Shown here: positions 1 to 11,557 of the stretch, one piece after another | How the letters are laid out: every line of letters starts with the position of its first letter | How positions within the stretch are numbered: position 1 is the stretch's first letter | NCBI RefSeq assembly: GCF_042453785.1 | Contig: NC_091661.1 | Coordinates: 26,031,501-26,095,500, forward strand | Origin: Malus domestica | Taxonomy: Eukaryota; Streptophyta; Magnoliopsida; Rosales; Rosaceae | Length of the DNA: 64,000 nt | Direction of reading: 5' to 3' | The notes under the pieces: model-generated | Told to the model about the DNA's origin: nothing | The model's input: the letters and a program-made list of their open reading frames with translations, nothing else | Databases searched by the model: none | Program-made: the position numbers and the translations under genes

Positions 1-1446
1 ACAGAGAACGAAGTTATATTGCATTCCCACTGTAAAGAAGAAGCCATTCGCCTCTGTTCCAAATCCCAAACCTGCCAACATCAATAACCTATTAAACCTA
101 TCAATATTGTCAGTATATACTATATGAACACGAAAAATGCAACATATAATACAAGGGTCAAGGTGAAAAAATAGATAGAAATCTTAAAGGTATCGGATAA
201 TGCCTGGTAGCAGACGTCGGTTTTTTATAATAAAATTGGATAGCTTAAGAAAAAGCAATACCTGAATTTCATTTTCACTTGAGACACTGGCTAGAAAACC
301 CTGATTTTGCAGGAACTGCAGAAATACACAAGGAAAACACGAACTACAAATAGTTAGAAACGTGCGAGATCCCATAAAATTTTGAAATATTTCTCAACGG
401 AAACTAGGCCTCTTGAGGTGGAGCATGAAGACACTTTAAAGTAGGATTGGATTCGGTTTCCTTTTGGAAGAACGATAGCTAAAGTCTTTGTGAGCAAGGA
501 CTAGAAATAAAAATAATATACCAATTGCTTCTTGCTTCAAAACTTACTAACCTCTAAGTTTTTAAAGGGCAGCGGCTTTGGAGATGTAAGAAGCCCTTCG
601 ATATTATCACCACCGATCACTTTTATCCTACCATCCCTACATTCAATACACAATGAAGTCAACTTCAAGTTAACAAGCTCCCACATTTTGTATGTAACAC
701 TCACTTCTTTCTGGTATTTTGAAGGAAGACACTACGGCATCATAAAAATGGACTCTTGAATTTGAACCAGAAACGTTGCAGAGGCTCATGCAAGCAGAAT
801 ACTGATTGGACATGTATAACATACTGAAATTCGAAAGCAGGCATTGTCTATAACATATGTTAACTCACAGTGTTCCGATTGCCAACAGGCTTTGTGTGCG
901 ATCAACTGCGAGAATGGACGAAGTAGATGGGATCCCATAGTGAACAACGACACGAGGATCCAAATCCGCTTGTGTAACCCTTGCCTGAGGCACATTATGC
1001 CAGATGAACAATATCAAAAATGCTTCACCACAACAATTACATATTATACAGTTTCAATTACAAATGCGGTAAGCATTCGAAAGCAATTTAGACGATTTTC
1101 ATTTCGATTTGTTTAGAAACTACACTAATTCAGCATTTAACGTCTCTCCCTATCAAATTTGATCTATGAGATGAGCTCATTAGCTCTGTTTCTCCTTCCA
1201 AATTCTTCTTTTTTTCGTGATTAAAACTTAAAATTATTTCATAATTCTAATTTGATCAGCTTCCATTGTAGCACGTCAATTAATTTCACTCCGAAAACAA
1301 TCAAATTACAAATAAAAATCAATTTTTAACGAAATGCGATTTAGGAAAAAAAAAACTCGAATTCAAATTACAACGGAAAATTATGGAGAGAGTACCTGCG
1401 AATTTGGTGGTTGCTGTGAAGATTTGTTGAAGAGCTTGGCAAACAT
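1..1446 (-). CDS. Tomosyn/Lgl-like WD40 protein, 5' part only (exons 1-5)
   Basis: Five exons read leftwards and join in frame: 1396-1446 (start codon at 1444-1446), 869-984, 552-636, 262-315 and 1-71, cut by the window edge. The first product residues are MFAKLFNKSSQQPPNSQ. Next come a DLDPRVVVHYGIPST block, DGRIKVIGGDNIEGLL, FLQNQGFL and VWDLEQRR...LQWECNITSFSV. This order matches the N-terminus of the plant tomosyn/lethal-giant-larvae-type WD40 family, which in yeast and animals regulates SNARE-dependent exocytosis; a role in plant secretion is inferred. The blocks are the first strands of the first beta-propeller. All introns are GT-AG with consistent phase and no lesions were seen. The full protein is about 1000-1100 residues in this family, so roughly 90% lies outside the window, including any C-terminal R-SNARE-like segment. 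Family call is strong; the exact orthologue is not fixed. Confidence 0.87.
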
Positions 1447-2150
1447 AGTGATGCAGCGACGAGTTTTGGATGGAGCGTCAGCTTCTGTATATTCTTCGTC
1501 TGAATTTTGCTGAAAAAACGAAGGGAAAATATGGTTTCTTTTGGTTCGGCTTCTTCGTTTCAGGTGCGGTACGGACGACGATGCTGGCGCGCCACGTAGA
1601 GGATGTTTATTGGGAATTGTGTCTTGCAATGGACGGTGATGCAAGGAGGGAGGAGGACTCACGGACCGTCGGATTAGTAAAGTTCTTGCTATGATTGATT
1701 TCAGATTAAAGGCGTTTATATGACTCACACCTTCATGACATCATATTTCGTTTTGAGAAATAAAATGTTTTTTTTTTTTTTTAACGGATATGATCTTCAG
1801 ATGAAATTCTTTCACGGGAGAACGCAAGCAATATCTCTAATAAAATAAAAATATATCGATCATAAATATCTAATCATGATCACAATGATCACGAAATGAT
1901 GCCCTTTGTAATTACTATTTGGTTTTCATGGATTAGACATAACTCCTTTGTAATTACTATTTGGTTTTCATGGATTAGACATAACAACTTTTTTTTCGAC
2001 AAAAATAAAAGGCACAACTACTTTCTCTTTCCCTTTTCCTCTTCCGTCTTTTTACTGAGATAAACACCATCCAATCCAATTAAGAGAATCATGTAGCATT
2101 CAAAATAATGTTTTCCTTTGCATTTGTTAAGATGTTCTTTATTTTTTTAT
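1447..2150. other. 5' leader and upstream region of the tomosyn-like gene
   Basis: The 280 bases right of the start codon (1447-1728) stay open on the minus strand and probably hold the 5' leader of the tomosyn-like gene. The rest is A/T-rich intergenic DNA. No convincing TATA box could be singled out among many A/T runs. A short tandem duplication at 1903-1986 is listed separately. Confidence 0.4.
1903..1986. repeat. Two-copy 42 bp tandem duplication
   Basis: The block starting CCTTTGTAATTACTATTTGG and ending in GATTAGACATAAC occurs twice head to tail, at 1903-1944 and 1945-1986, and the copies are nearly identical. It lies in noncoding DNA and looks like a recent slippage or unequal-exchange event. 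Confidence 0.85.
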
Positions 2151-2303
2151 AGGAAAATTAATGAAAATGACTTTAAAATTTTGAGTTTTAACGATAAGGA
2201 CAAGATAAATGACAAAGTGAATAGTACTATGATTGATTTTTTAGTGTAAAAATATGATTTTTCATTAAAGTAAACAGTACCGAAAATTTTTCGTTAAAGT
2301 TCT
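2151..2303 (+). mobile_element. Short MITE, family A, copy 1
   Basis: About 150 bp bounded by imperfect inverted ends: AGGAAAATTAATGAAAA at the left and TTTTTCGTTAAAGTTCT at the right. The middle carries TTTAACGATAAGGAC, AGTGAATAGTAC and TTTTAGTGTAAAAAT blocks. The same order of blocks recurs at 33965-34118 (inverted) and 51523-51677, which shows a dispersed family. There is no coding capacity. Confidence 0.7.
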
Positions 2304-3386
2304 ATTTTTTTTTTGCCAAATTGTAGATCCAATATAATCTTGTTGGGCTAATGAGGCTGACAAAAAGCATGATAACCTAAACCCCTATCATAAACAAAGG
2401 ATTTAACATCAATGTTCATTTTCTGTGAACATGTTAACTTGTTATTCACACATCATTATTAACCTCTCACACACTTCTCTGAATTTTCAGTCGTACGATC
2501 GAATAAATTAAAGAAGATCAAAGAATAAAAACATTAATAAAAATGTATGAGAAATAAAAATATGTGTGTGGATAACATTATTCTTACCGTTTAACCAAAA
2601 CTCAAGCATAAGCATTACCTCCCATATATCTGAGATATGGCTTTGGGGAACTGTTTAATTATTTAAGTTTTTTTAGGCTAAATGGTGGTATAAGGAGATA
2701 TTTGATCAGCTTTTTGGTTTTCAGAAACAGGATACGGGTTTTGAGATGATTAATTACTAGTTAATCTCGTACTTTATGAATAAATAAAACCTAAATAGCA
2801 GGACGTGTGCGACCTGCCACTACCAGCAGAGGGACATCCCTCACAACAAGGCAGCAAATTGCCATTACACCAGCATAATTATGAAAAGAATATTGATCGT
2901 TTGTGATAATATAGTATTCAGATGCAGCAGCACACTCATGCTGTTATGGAATTAAAGCCGGACAAACATTGTACCGTGTATCTAAAAGTAAGAAAGTTTA
3001 TCACGATGCATGTTATTCAAGATCCTAATATTTTACGTTATTCAATTTTAATTTGAACAGAATATACACATAAATTATTTGAATTTGTAGTCCAAATTAA
3101 TAATTCGATAGGGAATTTTTTGAAAAAATGTAGCGCACATTAATAGCGTCTAAATGTTCCTTAATCTAGTCATAAATTAAAGAACCTAGCCTCTTTGTAT
3201 GGATCTCATGCAAAACCAAAACCTATTTCCAAGCCATATTTTTCTTTTGTCAATCCATAGCCAACATAATTTACCATACAAGAATTTGTAATTCTCATTT
3301 CTTATTTTTGCATAATTGGTATCTAATTAACAATTTAATTACATCCATTTTATTTGGTCTCCCACTGCCACGTGTATAGATGCATG
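2304..3386. other. Intergenic A/T-rich DNA, no gene seen
   Basis: No open frame with a recognisable product and no repeat with clear ends was found here on either strand. It separates the family-A MITE from the palindromic element to the right. Confidence 0.5.
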
Positions 3387-3783
3387 TTTATAAAATGGAC
3401 AAGGATTGTCTGCCCTCCTTGTTCCCGTGTCCTTCCGTGCCCTCTTTTTTGTGTGGTCACGGTTAAGCCACGTCAACATTTTATATTATTTTTTTATAGA
3501 GATAATAAGATAAAAATAAATAATAATATAAAATGTTGATGCATGTTTATAAAATGGACAAGGATTATCTGCCCTCCTTGTTCCAGTGTCATCCCGTGCC
3601 CTCCTGTTTTGTGTGGTTACGGTTAAGCCACGTCAACATTTTATATTGTTTTTTTTATAGAGATAATAAGATACAAATAAATAATAATATAAAATGTTGA
3701 CATGACTTAATCGTGACCACACAAACAGAAAGGTATAAGAGGGCACAGGAACAAGGAGGGTAGACAATCCTCTCCTTATAAAA
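3387..3783. mobile_element. Palindromic MITE with an internally duplicated 159 bp arm
   Basis: The left end (TTATAAAATGGACAAGGATTG, then TCTGCCCTCCTTGTTCC) is answered by the inverted right end (GGAACAAGGAGGGTAGACAA, then TCC..TTATAAAAT). Between them the sequence GTCAACATTTTATATT and its inverse alternate, so the element folds into nested hairpins. The left arm is present twice in tandem: the TGCATGTTTATAAAATGGAC start recurs at 3381 and 3540, a period of 159 bp. No coding capacity. It lies 100 bp upstream of the 2OG-oxygenase-like pseudogene. Confidence 0.75.
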
Positions 3784-3894
3784 TCGAGAGAGGCACCACA
3801 TGATAATGCTGCCCTACAAGAAGTCAGCCTTTTCAAACATCAAAAGACACATCCTCTCAACACACAAGCAACAGCAGCAGCTACCACTGCCACC

Positions 3895-6331
3895 ATGCAC
3901 GGCGGCGCCACCTCAGCACCACCCCCAACACCCTCCAACAACCTCTTGTCCACCTCAGATGCCGCGACAGCAGATGCCCTCTCGAGGCTCCTCCACCGTC
4001 TTCCTCCTACTCTCTCGTCCCTTCCCACACGCCGCTCACCTCCCAAGACGTGTCCACAATCGATCTCTTTCTCCGACGTCCAAGCCAACCCGACCCTCCT
4101 CTCCTGCGCTTCCCAACTCGGGTTCTTCCAGCTCACCAACCACCCTATCCCATCCCAACTCGCCAACTAGGCAGAGTCGGAAGCGCTCTCTCTGTTCGAC
4201 CTTCCTACACCTCAAAAACAAACATCCGTCCCCAAGAGCTGGCCTTTAGGATTTGAAGACGACGACGAGGATAACGGAGACGGACTCGGTCAGTCGTTCT
4301 GTTTGGACTCGTCGTGTTCCACCGAGTCGACCGAGTTGTCCTTAACTTCTTTGCGCGAGTTCACTCGTGCTTTGGAGAAAGTGGGGCTGGAGGTCATCGA
4401 GCTGCTTTGTAGCTCATTAGGGTTTCAGAACCCACTAGGGAAAGATGACCCGACCCGGTTTTCTACCATGATGTGGATCTCTGAGGGCTTACCAGATAAG
4501 AAGTCGCAGACGGCGGGTCGGTTTTACCCGTATGTAGTCGGGTTACAGTACCAAATCCGAAGTAGTCAGACGTACTCCTTGCTGGCGGATTCCGGTTGGC
4601 TCTCGGTGTTACCGCAGGTGGATTCAATCATGGTTACCATTGGTGACATTGCTCAAGTAAGTTTTGTTTTAAAACTCCAAATATTACTGTAAGAGACAAC
4701 AGCCTTAGTCGAAATACATTACAAAGTGGATCCTACAAAATGTGTTTCAAAATGTGTGTCTAAAGCGGATGTTCCAGTTCCTAACCATATATTTATTAAA
4801 ATGGGAATATTATATATGTGCAGCAGTGGCGAAGCCAGGATTTCTCGGGGGGAGGGGCGAACTTAAAAGAGTGCAAGGTTAAAGAAAAATGGTGATAGTG
4901 TCTACGAATTGTTTCATGATAATTATGTGGATAATCAAGCATTCGAAGTCTATATGCAGGGTCTGCAGGAAGATTAACCAATATTTCATCTAATTTAGTG
5001 GCATCACTTTGTTGTGATCTACTCGGAATATTCGAATGAGGACTTCTTGGAATATTTGAAGGAGGAAGAGGACTACTCGGAATATTTGAAGGAGAAGGAC
5101 TACCCGAAATGTTTGAATGATGATTTAAGCATTGTTTCTTATAGTATCATTCAATTACGTAACTGTAAAATGGAAAGAAAAAAAATATCTTAAACTCTTA
5201 ATCCTAGAGTAAACTATACTATAGTATGCATAATAACTAATCCAACCTAACAATTCAATTAATCAATACCAATACACATACAAATTATTTGATAAATAAA
5301 AATTCAATTCAACTAATAATCAAGAATTCAAATTTTTTTTCACCCTAAAAAATATTTTCATATCAATAATCGTAGAGTCATATCAATAAGCAATAACCAA
5401 TAACCATATTAGTGCATTATCATATGATTCTATACCAATTAACAAAATTCGTATTAAATAATTAATTAGGGTTAAGGATTATAAATTTAGGAAATAAAAA
5501 ATTTACCTTTGATTGAAGCTGGAAGTCGCGGCTCAGATGAATAGTGACTGGTGTGATGGCTGCAAAAAGCCAACGGGAATCAAGATCAACCTTCCTAACT
5601 TTTCCATTCCGTTGGGCTGGGAGTGGGCGTTGGCTACTGGGAGCAAAGCTGCTCTCTCTCTCTCTCTTTGATTGGTGAATGAGAGAGGTTGAAGGGTTTG
5701 AGGGAAGTGGGGACACGGGGACATGCATGTGGCGTTTATTTTAAAAATTTTAACTTTTTTTTACCAGGACCAAAACTATGTCGTTTTGGCCTGGATGTTT
5801 TAAAAAAAATAAAATTTTGTTGCTGCTGCTGCGCGCAGCAGAAACAGAACATCGGAAACAGAGGGCTGCACCAGTCAGTTTGCCGATGAGGGGAGGGGCT
5901 GAACCCAGCTCTCCAGTGGTGTTTTCCGACGAGGGGAGTGGCGGCCGCCACTCCTCGCCCTCACGTGGCTTCGCCACTGTGCAGGTATGGAGTAATGGGA
6001 AGTTGAAGAAAGTGAGAGGAAGGCCAGTGGCATGTTTGGGAAACGACTCCAAGCCATCAGGTCGCTGCATATCAATGTCGCTGTTGGTGACTCTTCCCAT
6101 GGACAGTACATTGTCTCCTCTTCTTCAAATTGCAGCCATTGATGGAAATGACAGAGATGATGATAATGATATGCAGGATATCAAATCGACGGTAGATGTG
6201 GGGGTGGCGAAAGAGAAGCAGGAAGGTTCTTTAAGTCATTTTGTCTCGAAGACTATGCTTGGAGAGTGTATCATGAACGCCTATTTTTCAAAGATCCACT
6301 GGACAGATATCGTATCAAGAAACAATTTTAA
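3895..6331 (+). pseudogene. 2-oxoglutarate/Fe(II) oxygenase-like gene, broken
   Basis: Two exons, 3895-4656 and 5985-6331, give a protein of the plant 2OG-dioxygenase fold: an N-terminal DIOX_N-like part (SFSDVQANPTLLSCASQLGFF..HPIPSQLA), then SEGLPDKKSQTAGRFYPYVVGL, and LPQVDSIMVTIGDIAQ joined to VWSNGKLKKVRGRPVACLG. Two lesions are visible: an in-frame TAG at 4168-4170 after 91 codons, and a frame change near 6206-6235. After the frame change the expected C-terminus (..LEDYAWRVYHERLFF) continues in another frame to the TAA at 6329-6331. The family's iron ligands are also absent: no HxD pair follows the YVVGL strand, and the usual HR is GRP. The parent gene may therefore belong to a non-catalytic 2OG-like branch. 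The intron holds a transposon whose target duplication supplies the acceptor. Homology is confident; the parent's function is unknown. Confidence 0.8.
4824..5979 (-). mobile_element. Non-autonomous hAT-like element in the 2OG pseudogene intron
   Basis: The ends are inverted: CAGTGGCGAAGCCA at the left and TGGCTTCGCCACTG at the right. TGCAG stands directly outside both ends (4819-4823 and 5980-5984), as a target duplication would. Just inside the left end the minus strand still encodes LPADPAYRLRMLDY..YHETIRRHY. This resembles the N-terminus of plant TTF-type zinc-finger proteins with a hAT dimerisation domain, so the element is probably a deletion derivative of such a transposon. The visible duplication is 5 bp, shorter than the 8 bp typical of hAT. 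There is no transposase catalytic region. A short CT-rich tract (5649-5670) and G/C-rich sequence fill the right half. Confidence 0.72.
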
Positions 6332-6584
6332 TTTAATTTCATAGCTAGAAATGCAGCATGTTGTTGTTTTTTGTTTTTTATTTCTGGGATAAACTCAGCT
6401 GTTTTTCATTTGGTAACTCATTGAAGCTTAAATCTATATCTTTTAAATTAGAGATGTTAATACCTTGTCATTTACTTTTCTGATTAAATTTTTAGATCTC
6501 ACATGCACCAACGGTCCAAAAGTAATTACATACTACTCAACAGCTTTTGATGGAATATGAGAAGATTGAAATGATATATATAAG

Positions 6585-7193
6585 AGTAATGCTATTCATA
6601 CCGTGTTTTTATACCACATTTCTATACCACTTAGGTGGCATCTAATGTGATATGGATAGCCACATCATTTGAAAAATTTGCAAAACTCAAGGAAATGAAG
6701 GAGAAAGACTCTTCGTATACCACAATCATCATTTAATTAATTATTATTTTTTAATTATCTCTACTAATTAATAAAACTTTCTTTGTCAACCAAAAGAGAG
6801 TGAAAAAATAAATTAGTCTTCTATCACAAAAAAAAATGATGGGCAATAATGTAATGAAATAGGTCCAAATTTTTTTTTATTGAAGCATCACTTATATATG
6901 ATGTTAAAATACCTCCAATATTTATATAAAAAAAACAAAACAAAAAAAAACCGAAAACCGAAAACAAAAACCTCCCACTCCTTCACGTTCTCTCTCTCTC
7001 TCCCTCTCTCCTTCTCATTTAAAAAAAAATATGTTTATACACACAAAGTGTGCAGGCAAATGCTAGTTAGTTTATTAAATAATGAACTAAATTTAAAAAT
7101 CTGATTAATTCAAATGATGTGGTTATCCATATCAAATGTCACCTAAGGTGGTATGAAAATGTGATACAAAAACATGGTATGAATAACATTACT
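6585..7193. mobile_element. MITE with about 85 bp inverted ends
   Basis: The left arm AGTAATGCTATTCATACC..TTTTTATACCAC..CCACTTAGGTGGCAT..ACATCATTT is repeated inverted at 7110-7193. The arms differ by scattered substitutions. The core is A-rich with a CT-rich stretch near 6990-7015 and no protein-like frame. Confidence 0.78.
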
Positions 7194-7435
7194 TCCCCTT
7201 TTTATTATAAATGTACCCAATTTTTCAATATAAAATCCATTCAAATTTTTTTAATCCATTTTTTTAAATTATATGGGCACATTCTTTTTTGTTGATTTGA
7301 GAATGTATCCATGTCAAGTTTAATTGAAGAAATTTACTAAAGACTAATATCTTTTTTTTCATGTGGTTTTTGAAGAATACCCATGTTTTGGTACAATAAT
7401 TTTTTTTTTTTTGTTAATTTGATGAATGTACCTAT

Positions 7436-7949
7436 TGTGGATGCAAATTTCTTCCTCCTTGATCTTGGACAAGATTGCACATACAAAATAATTTACACCT
7501 TAGGTCAAGGCTAAGAGCCTCACGCGCCCACGATGAATGGGGGGGGCTTTGGCCGAAGAACCTCCGATGCCAAAGTTAGAATTTAGAGAGAAAATGTTTG
7601 AGAATTTTGGAGAATCTTAGCAAGTGAATGAGAAGTGTCTTTTGGAGAAGAGAATAGGGCTTTTATAGGGGAGTGTGGCCTTGGTGATTCAATTTAGCAA
7701 TTAATATATTAAGTAGGTATAAATATATTAATTGGCTAATTATCATAATAAAAGAAATGTTTTGGGAGGTTATGGAATGAGGATGGATGAGACAAATTTG
7801 AACTTGTTGCCTATTTTAGGTACTTCTGATTTGGTTGATGGATGATTCTCCATTGCTCGCGTGTAGGAAACCTGGTATGCCTCAAGGGTAAATTTGTCAT
7901 CTTCAACCAAAAATCCACGTGTCGCCTTGTGATTATTTTTGGCTCCACA
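7436..7949 (-). repeat. Left (3') LTR of the gag-only element
   Basis: It begins TGTGGATGCAAATTTCTTCC and ends TTTTGGCTCCACA. It matches 11558-12073 over its full length with scattered substitutions, for example a G run against GAGGGGG around 7540. Confidence 0.85.
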
Positions 7950-8710
7950 AATACCCCCACACCTACTGGGCTGCTCATAGGAAAGGGCAACATGTGTAGA
8001 GATCTTCTTGCTCTAGGAAACTTATGACTGCTTCCTTTTTTGATGTAGATTCCCTTTTTAATATGAAATTAGATCCTTCTAGGAAAGGGAAATAAATTTC
8101 TCTCAAAGCCTATTTAAGTCCACCTTAAGTGGGTTGTTAAATCAAATTTGGAGAGCGATTTATTCTACCCTACAAGAGAGAGAAAGAGAGAGCTTAAAGG
8201 ATATTTGTTCCCCCTCCTCTAGCAATCTTCTACATCTTGTCCATGCAAAGGACCATCTTTCGTTGCTTTCTTTATCTTCTCTGCGCCGCACCGATGTAAG
8301 GAAAACTTAATTCTCCTTGTCTTCTTCTTAGGAGGTACTACCATGGGGCAGCCGCCGGGGTGGTGCGGCACGTCGGCTGGCAGGGGCCAGGAGTCAGCTT
8401 GTCATGGCATGGGCTATTGCTTGTGCTGTTCGGCTTGATTGAAGCCAAAGATTAGCTCGACATGGGCCGAGGAAGTAGCGTGGCATGGGCAATGGTTTAG
8501 ACTACCATGTCTAGGCTGCTAGCCAAAATGAGGAAACTGCTTGAGTTTGATTTCTCAACTGATGTAGATGAAGCAATCAAGGATAAAGCTGCCAAGATCG
8601 GAGCTGCTGAAGATGAAGTGTCAGATGAGTGAATTGTTAAATGCAAAAGTGGCTGCTGCCCCTGACCATTTGATGCCTAGTTGATCTTCAAGCATTCGAT
8701 CTTTTAAGTT

Positions 8711-9036
8711 ATGTGGCATTCTCGCGTTGGAGAGCTTACCCAGATGGGTGTTGGGGAATTAGTTTACCCTTTCGCATTGGAGAGCAATTAATTTACCCTA
8801 TCGCGCTGGAGAGCAATTAGTTTACCTTATCGCGCTGGAGAGCAATTAGTTTATCCTCTCGCACTGGAGAGCAAACTCATATGGGTGTCGGGGAATTAGT
8901 TTACCCTTTCGCATTGGAGAACAATTAGTTTATCCTCTCGCACTGGAGAGCAGACCCTTTTGGGTGTCGGGGAATTTGTTTACCCTCTCGCACTAGAGAG
9001 CAATTAATTTATCCTCTCGCACTGGAGAGTAAACTC
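8711..9036. repeat. Tandem repeats inside the gag-only element
   Basis: About ten imperfect copies of a roughly 32 bp unit built on TCGCACTGGAGAGCAATTAG and GTTTACCCT. Some copies are extended by a GGGTGTCGGGGAATTAG insert, giving a higher-order period. No frame stays open across them. Confidence 0.75.
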
Positions 9037-9241
9037 GTATGGATTTTTAGCAGTCGTTGTGGACAACAGTTGAGCCATGCTTGTGAATAACTTCTTGAAT
9101 CTTCATTGAGAATAAAGAAATAAATCAACTATGCTGGAAGGCAGAAATTGTATAACAAACTAGATAATCTTCGGCTTGTGAAGCCTTGTTCGTCAAACTA
9201 CTTGAGACTTCAAACTTATTTGGAAAAAACCCAAACGAGGT

Positions 9242-10192
9242 TTAGGGGGTGATGGAGACTTCCCATGTTTGTGTAGGCAGTTTTGTTGACTTGTTAAGAT
9301 ATTCGTCACATCGGCCCTCATTTGTCAGCTTCTCAAGATACTGCTTCCACTTCAGGCAGCCGTTGGTAGTGTGGCCTGGTCTTTGATGGAATGCGCAATA
9401 TTTTGTATGATCCAGCCTGGTAAGATCGCCTTTCATAAGTGGCAGCAGTTCGAACCAAGGTTCGTTCTTGAGCTTGCGGAGAATTTGGCCGATTAGAACT
9501 GTGAATTTGGTGAATGTTTTAGGCGATGAGCCTTATCTAGTTGGGGAATGTTCCATGTGTTTCTTTTCCGACTCGTTCTTGTTAGACTGCTTGGCCTTGT
9601 CCCATAATGCATGTTTTTCTGCCAAAGCATACAAAGCTGCTAGGGTCAGTTCTTCTCCTATGATCAGTTTTCCGAATAAAGGATGTTCGGCGGGAAGTCC
9701 ATTTCTGAATGCTGTCGTTGCTTTGTCTTCGTTACAACCAACAATCTTAGCCTTCTCCGCTTTGAATCTTTTGACATAGTCGCGAATTGTCTCCCAAGGG
9801 TCTTTTACGATGCTGAAGAGATGGTCGGATGTCCTTTTGATTGAGCGGTTAGACGAATAATCCTTAGTGAAAACAAAGGAAAGTTCGTTGAAACTCTGGA
9901 TCAACTGCGGCGGCACAGTGTGAAACCAGTCTTGTGCCTCGCCTTGTAGAGTTGCGGCAAAAATTTTGCACATAAGCGCATCGTTGTTCCTATAGAGGAT
10001 CATGGTACTGCGGTAGTGCTTGAGATGTCGATCTGGATCTTCATCTCCCTTGTACAGAATGAAGTGAGGCATAGTGAACTCGCGAGGTGGATATGTCCGC
10101 TTGATCTCATTCGTGAATGGTGACATGCTTATGTTGGTCATGTCTTGTCGAAGTGCATCGTCAGTAGCCTTGTTATGTTGGAAATTATGCAA
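9242..10192 (-). pseudogene. Degraded gag polyprotein of the gag-only element
   Basis: The frame from 10192 to 9533 reads as a retrotransposon gag domain: FTMPHFILYKGDEDPDRHL, then LQGEAQDWFHTVPPQLIQSF and DHLFSIVKDPWETIRDYV. It then stops. The downstream half lies in another frame (9436-9242) and carries a Cys/His cluster (YCAFHQRPGHTTNGCLKWK) like the gag zinc-knuckle region. Upstream, 11398-10193 holds the remains of the N-terminal part, starting MARNLENSISENSNTQEMG and then proline/alanine-rich, with many stops. The reading is therefore interrupted at least twice. Gag would package the RNA into particles; this copy could not make it whole. Confidence 0.8.
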
Positions 10193-11009
10193 TCGTCAGT
10201 AGCCTTGGTATGAGTCTCTCAACTTCTTCTTTAATTTGCCTCTGCTGGGGCAGTGGAACTTTCAGCTGCATCCAATCGTGACCTATGGGTCTAGGCTGCT
10301 CTTCTCTATGCTCAACTCGTTCATGTCGCGGCTGCGGTGCATGTGGCATGTACTTGGCAGGCGAACGGACCGTTTGCAGGCTGTCGGTTGAACTTGAGTC
10401 GGATTGAGTGACTGTTTCTCTCCGTCTGCCGTGCTGCCTACTCCGATGTAAGGTAGAGAATGCTCCTTGCGAGCCTAGTTATGAATGAACATTTCGCCTG
10501 GAAGGTTATCCATGTTGATAATCGAAATGTGACCTCAACTGTGAACGTATGCTCGTCCGTGGGCTTGATTGGGAATGCACGCTCCTCCGCGCGCTAAGAC
10601 GAAAGTATACGCTATCCCAATGACCTAGGCGAGAGCGTAAACTGCCAGAATGCTTGGAACGTGGCTGGTTAAAGGGTTTTTTGTCGGGACGTTGGTGGAG
10701 ATGTTCATCTGTCCTTGTCCTACTTCAGGACACCTCGTTCGAGGCATGTTGGATCTCGGTGCGTTGCAAGAGTTGATTCACCAAGGTTGTCTGTTGTGCA
10801 AGGGCGCTCGTCAACTCTATGACTTGTCGAGACAAGTGTTGTTCGCCATTTAGATTGGAAGAGCTTTGAAGGAATATGCCTCCTTGAGCAGTGGAAGTGT
10901 GGTAGACTCCGGGTGTAAGATTTGAGTTTGGAAATGTCAAATCCGCAAAGAAATGTGGTGAAAATGCCCCCAGCTTGATGGTAGGTCCAGATGGTTGAGA
11001 TAGTCTTGG

Positions 11010-11215
11010 GCTGCGGAAGTAGGCTAGGCAAAGGAAGTGGGCTACCTGGAGGAAGTAAGTTGGGCCGCGGAAGTAGGCTGGGCCACGAGAATAGGCTGCT
11101 CGGTGGGAGAAGGTTGGGCCGCAGGAGCAGGCTGGATCACAGGAGCAGGCTAGGTCGCGGGAGCAGGTTGGGCTACAGGAGCAGGCTGGGTCGCGGGAGC
11201 AGGTTGCTCAATGCG
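11010..11215. repeat. Short G-rich repeats encoding a Pro/Ala-rich stretch
   Basis: Repeats of an 18-24 bp unit like GGAGCAGGCTGGGTCGCG. On the minus strand the part nearest the gag start reads as QPAPATQPAPVAQ, a low-complexity linker of gag, before stops break the frame further left. Confidence 0.7.
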
Positions 11216-11557
11216 TGGTGCATGCGAATGCGGGGCTTGGGCACGTGCAAGCTTGGATGGCATGGCTTGGGCCATGGTGGAACCTTGTAGTGGTAATGCC
11301 ACTCTACTTACGACCAAATTTTGCCTCATGGATCTCCGCGATCCCATTTCTTGAGTATTGGAATTTTCACTTATGGAATTTTCTAAATTTCTAGCCATTA
11401 TATTTTTCTTATACGTTTTATCAAAGAACCTTTGCTAATAAAAAATTAATAAGAACGTATGAAAAATATTCAAATAGACTAAAATATAGAGAAAAAACTT
11501 TTTTATGCGAGAGTTTTCTACGAGTATGAATTTCAACTCTCAATGAAAGCACTAATT

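Noticed and set aside
3800..4249. 149-codon plus-strand frame overlapping the 2OG pseudogene start
   Set aside because: It is another frame of the same DNA, rich in Pro/Ser/His. The family blocks lie in the frame beginning at 3895.
5461..6111. Several 70-116 codon minus-strand frames
   Set aside because: They fall in the hAT-like element or opposite exon 2 of the pseudogene and show no protein signature.
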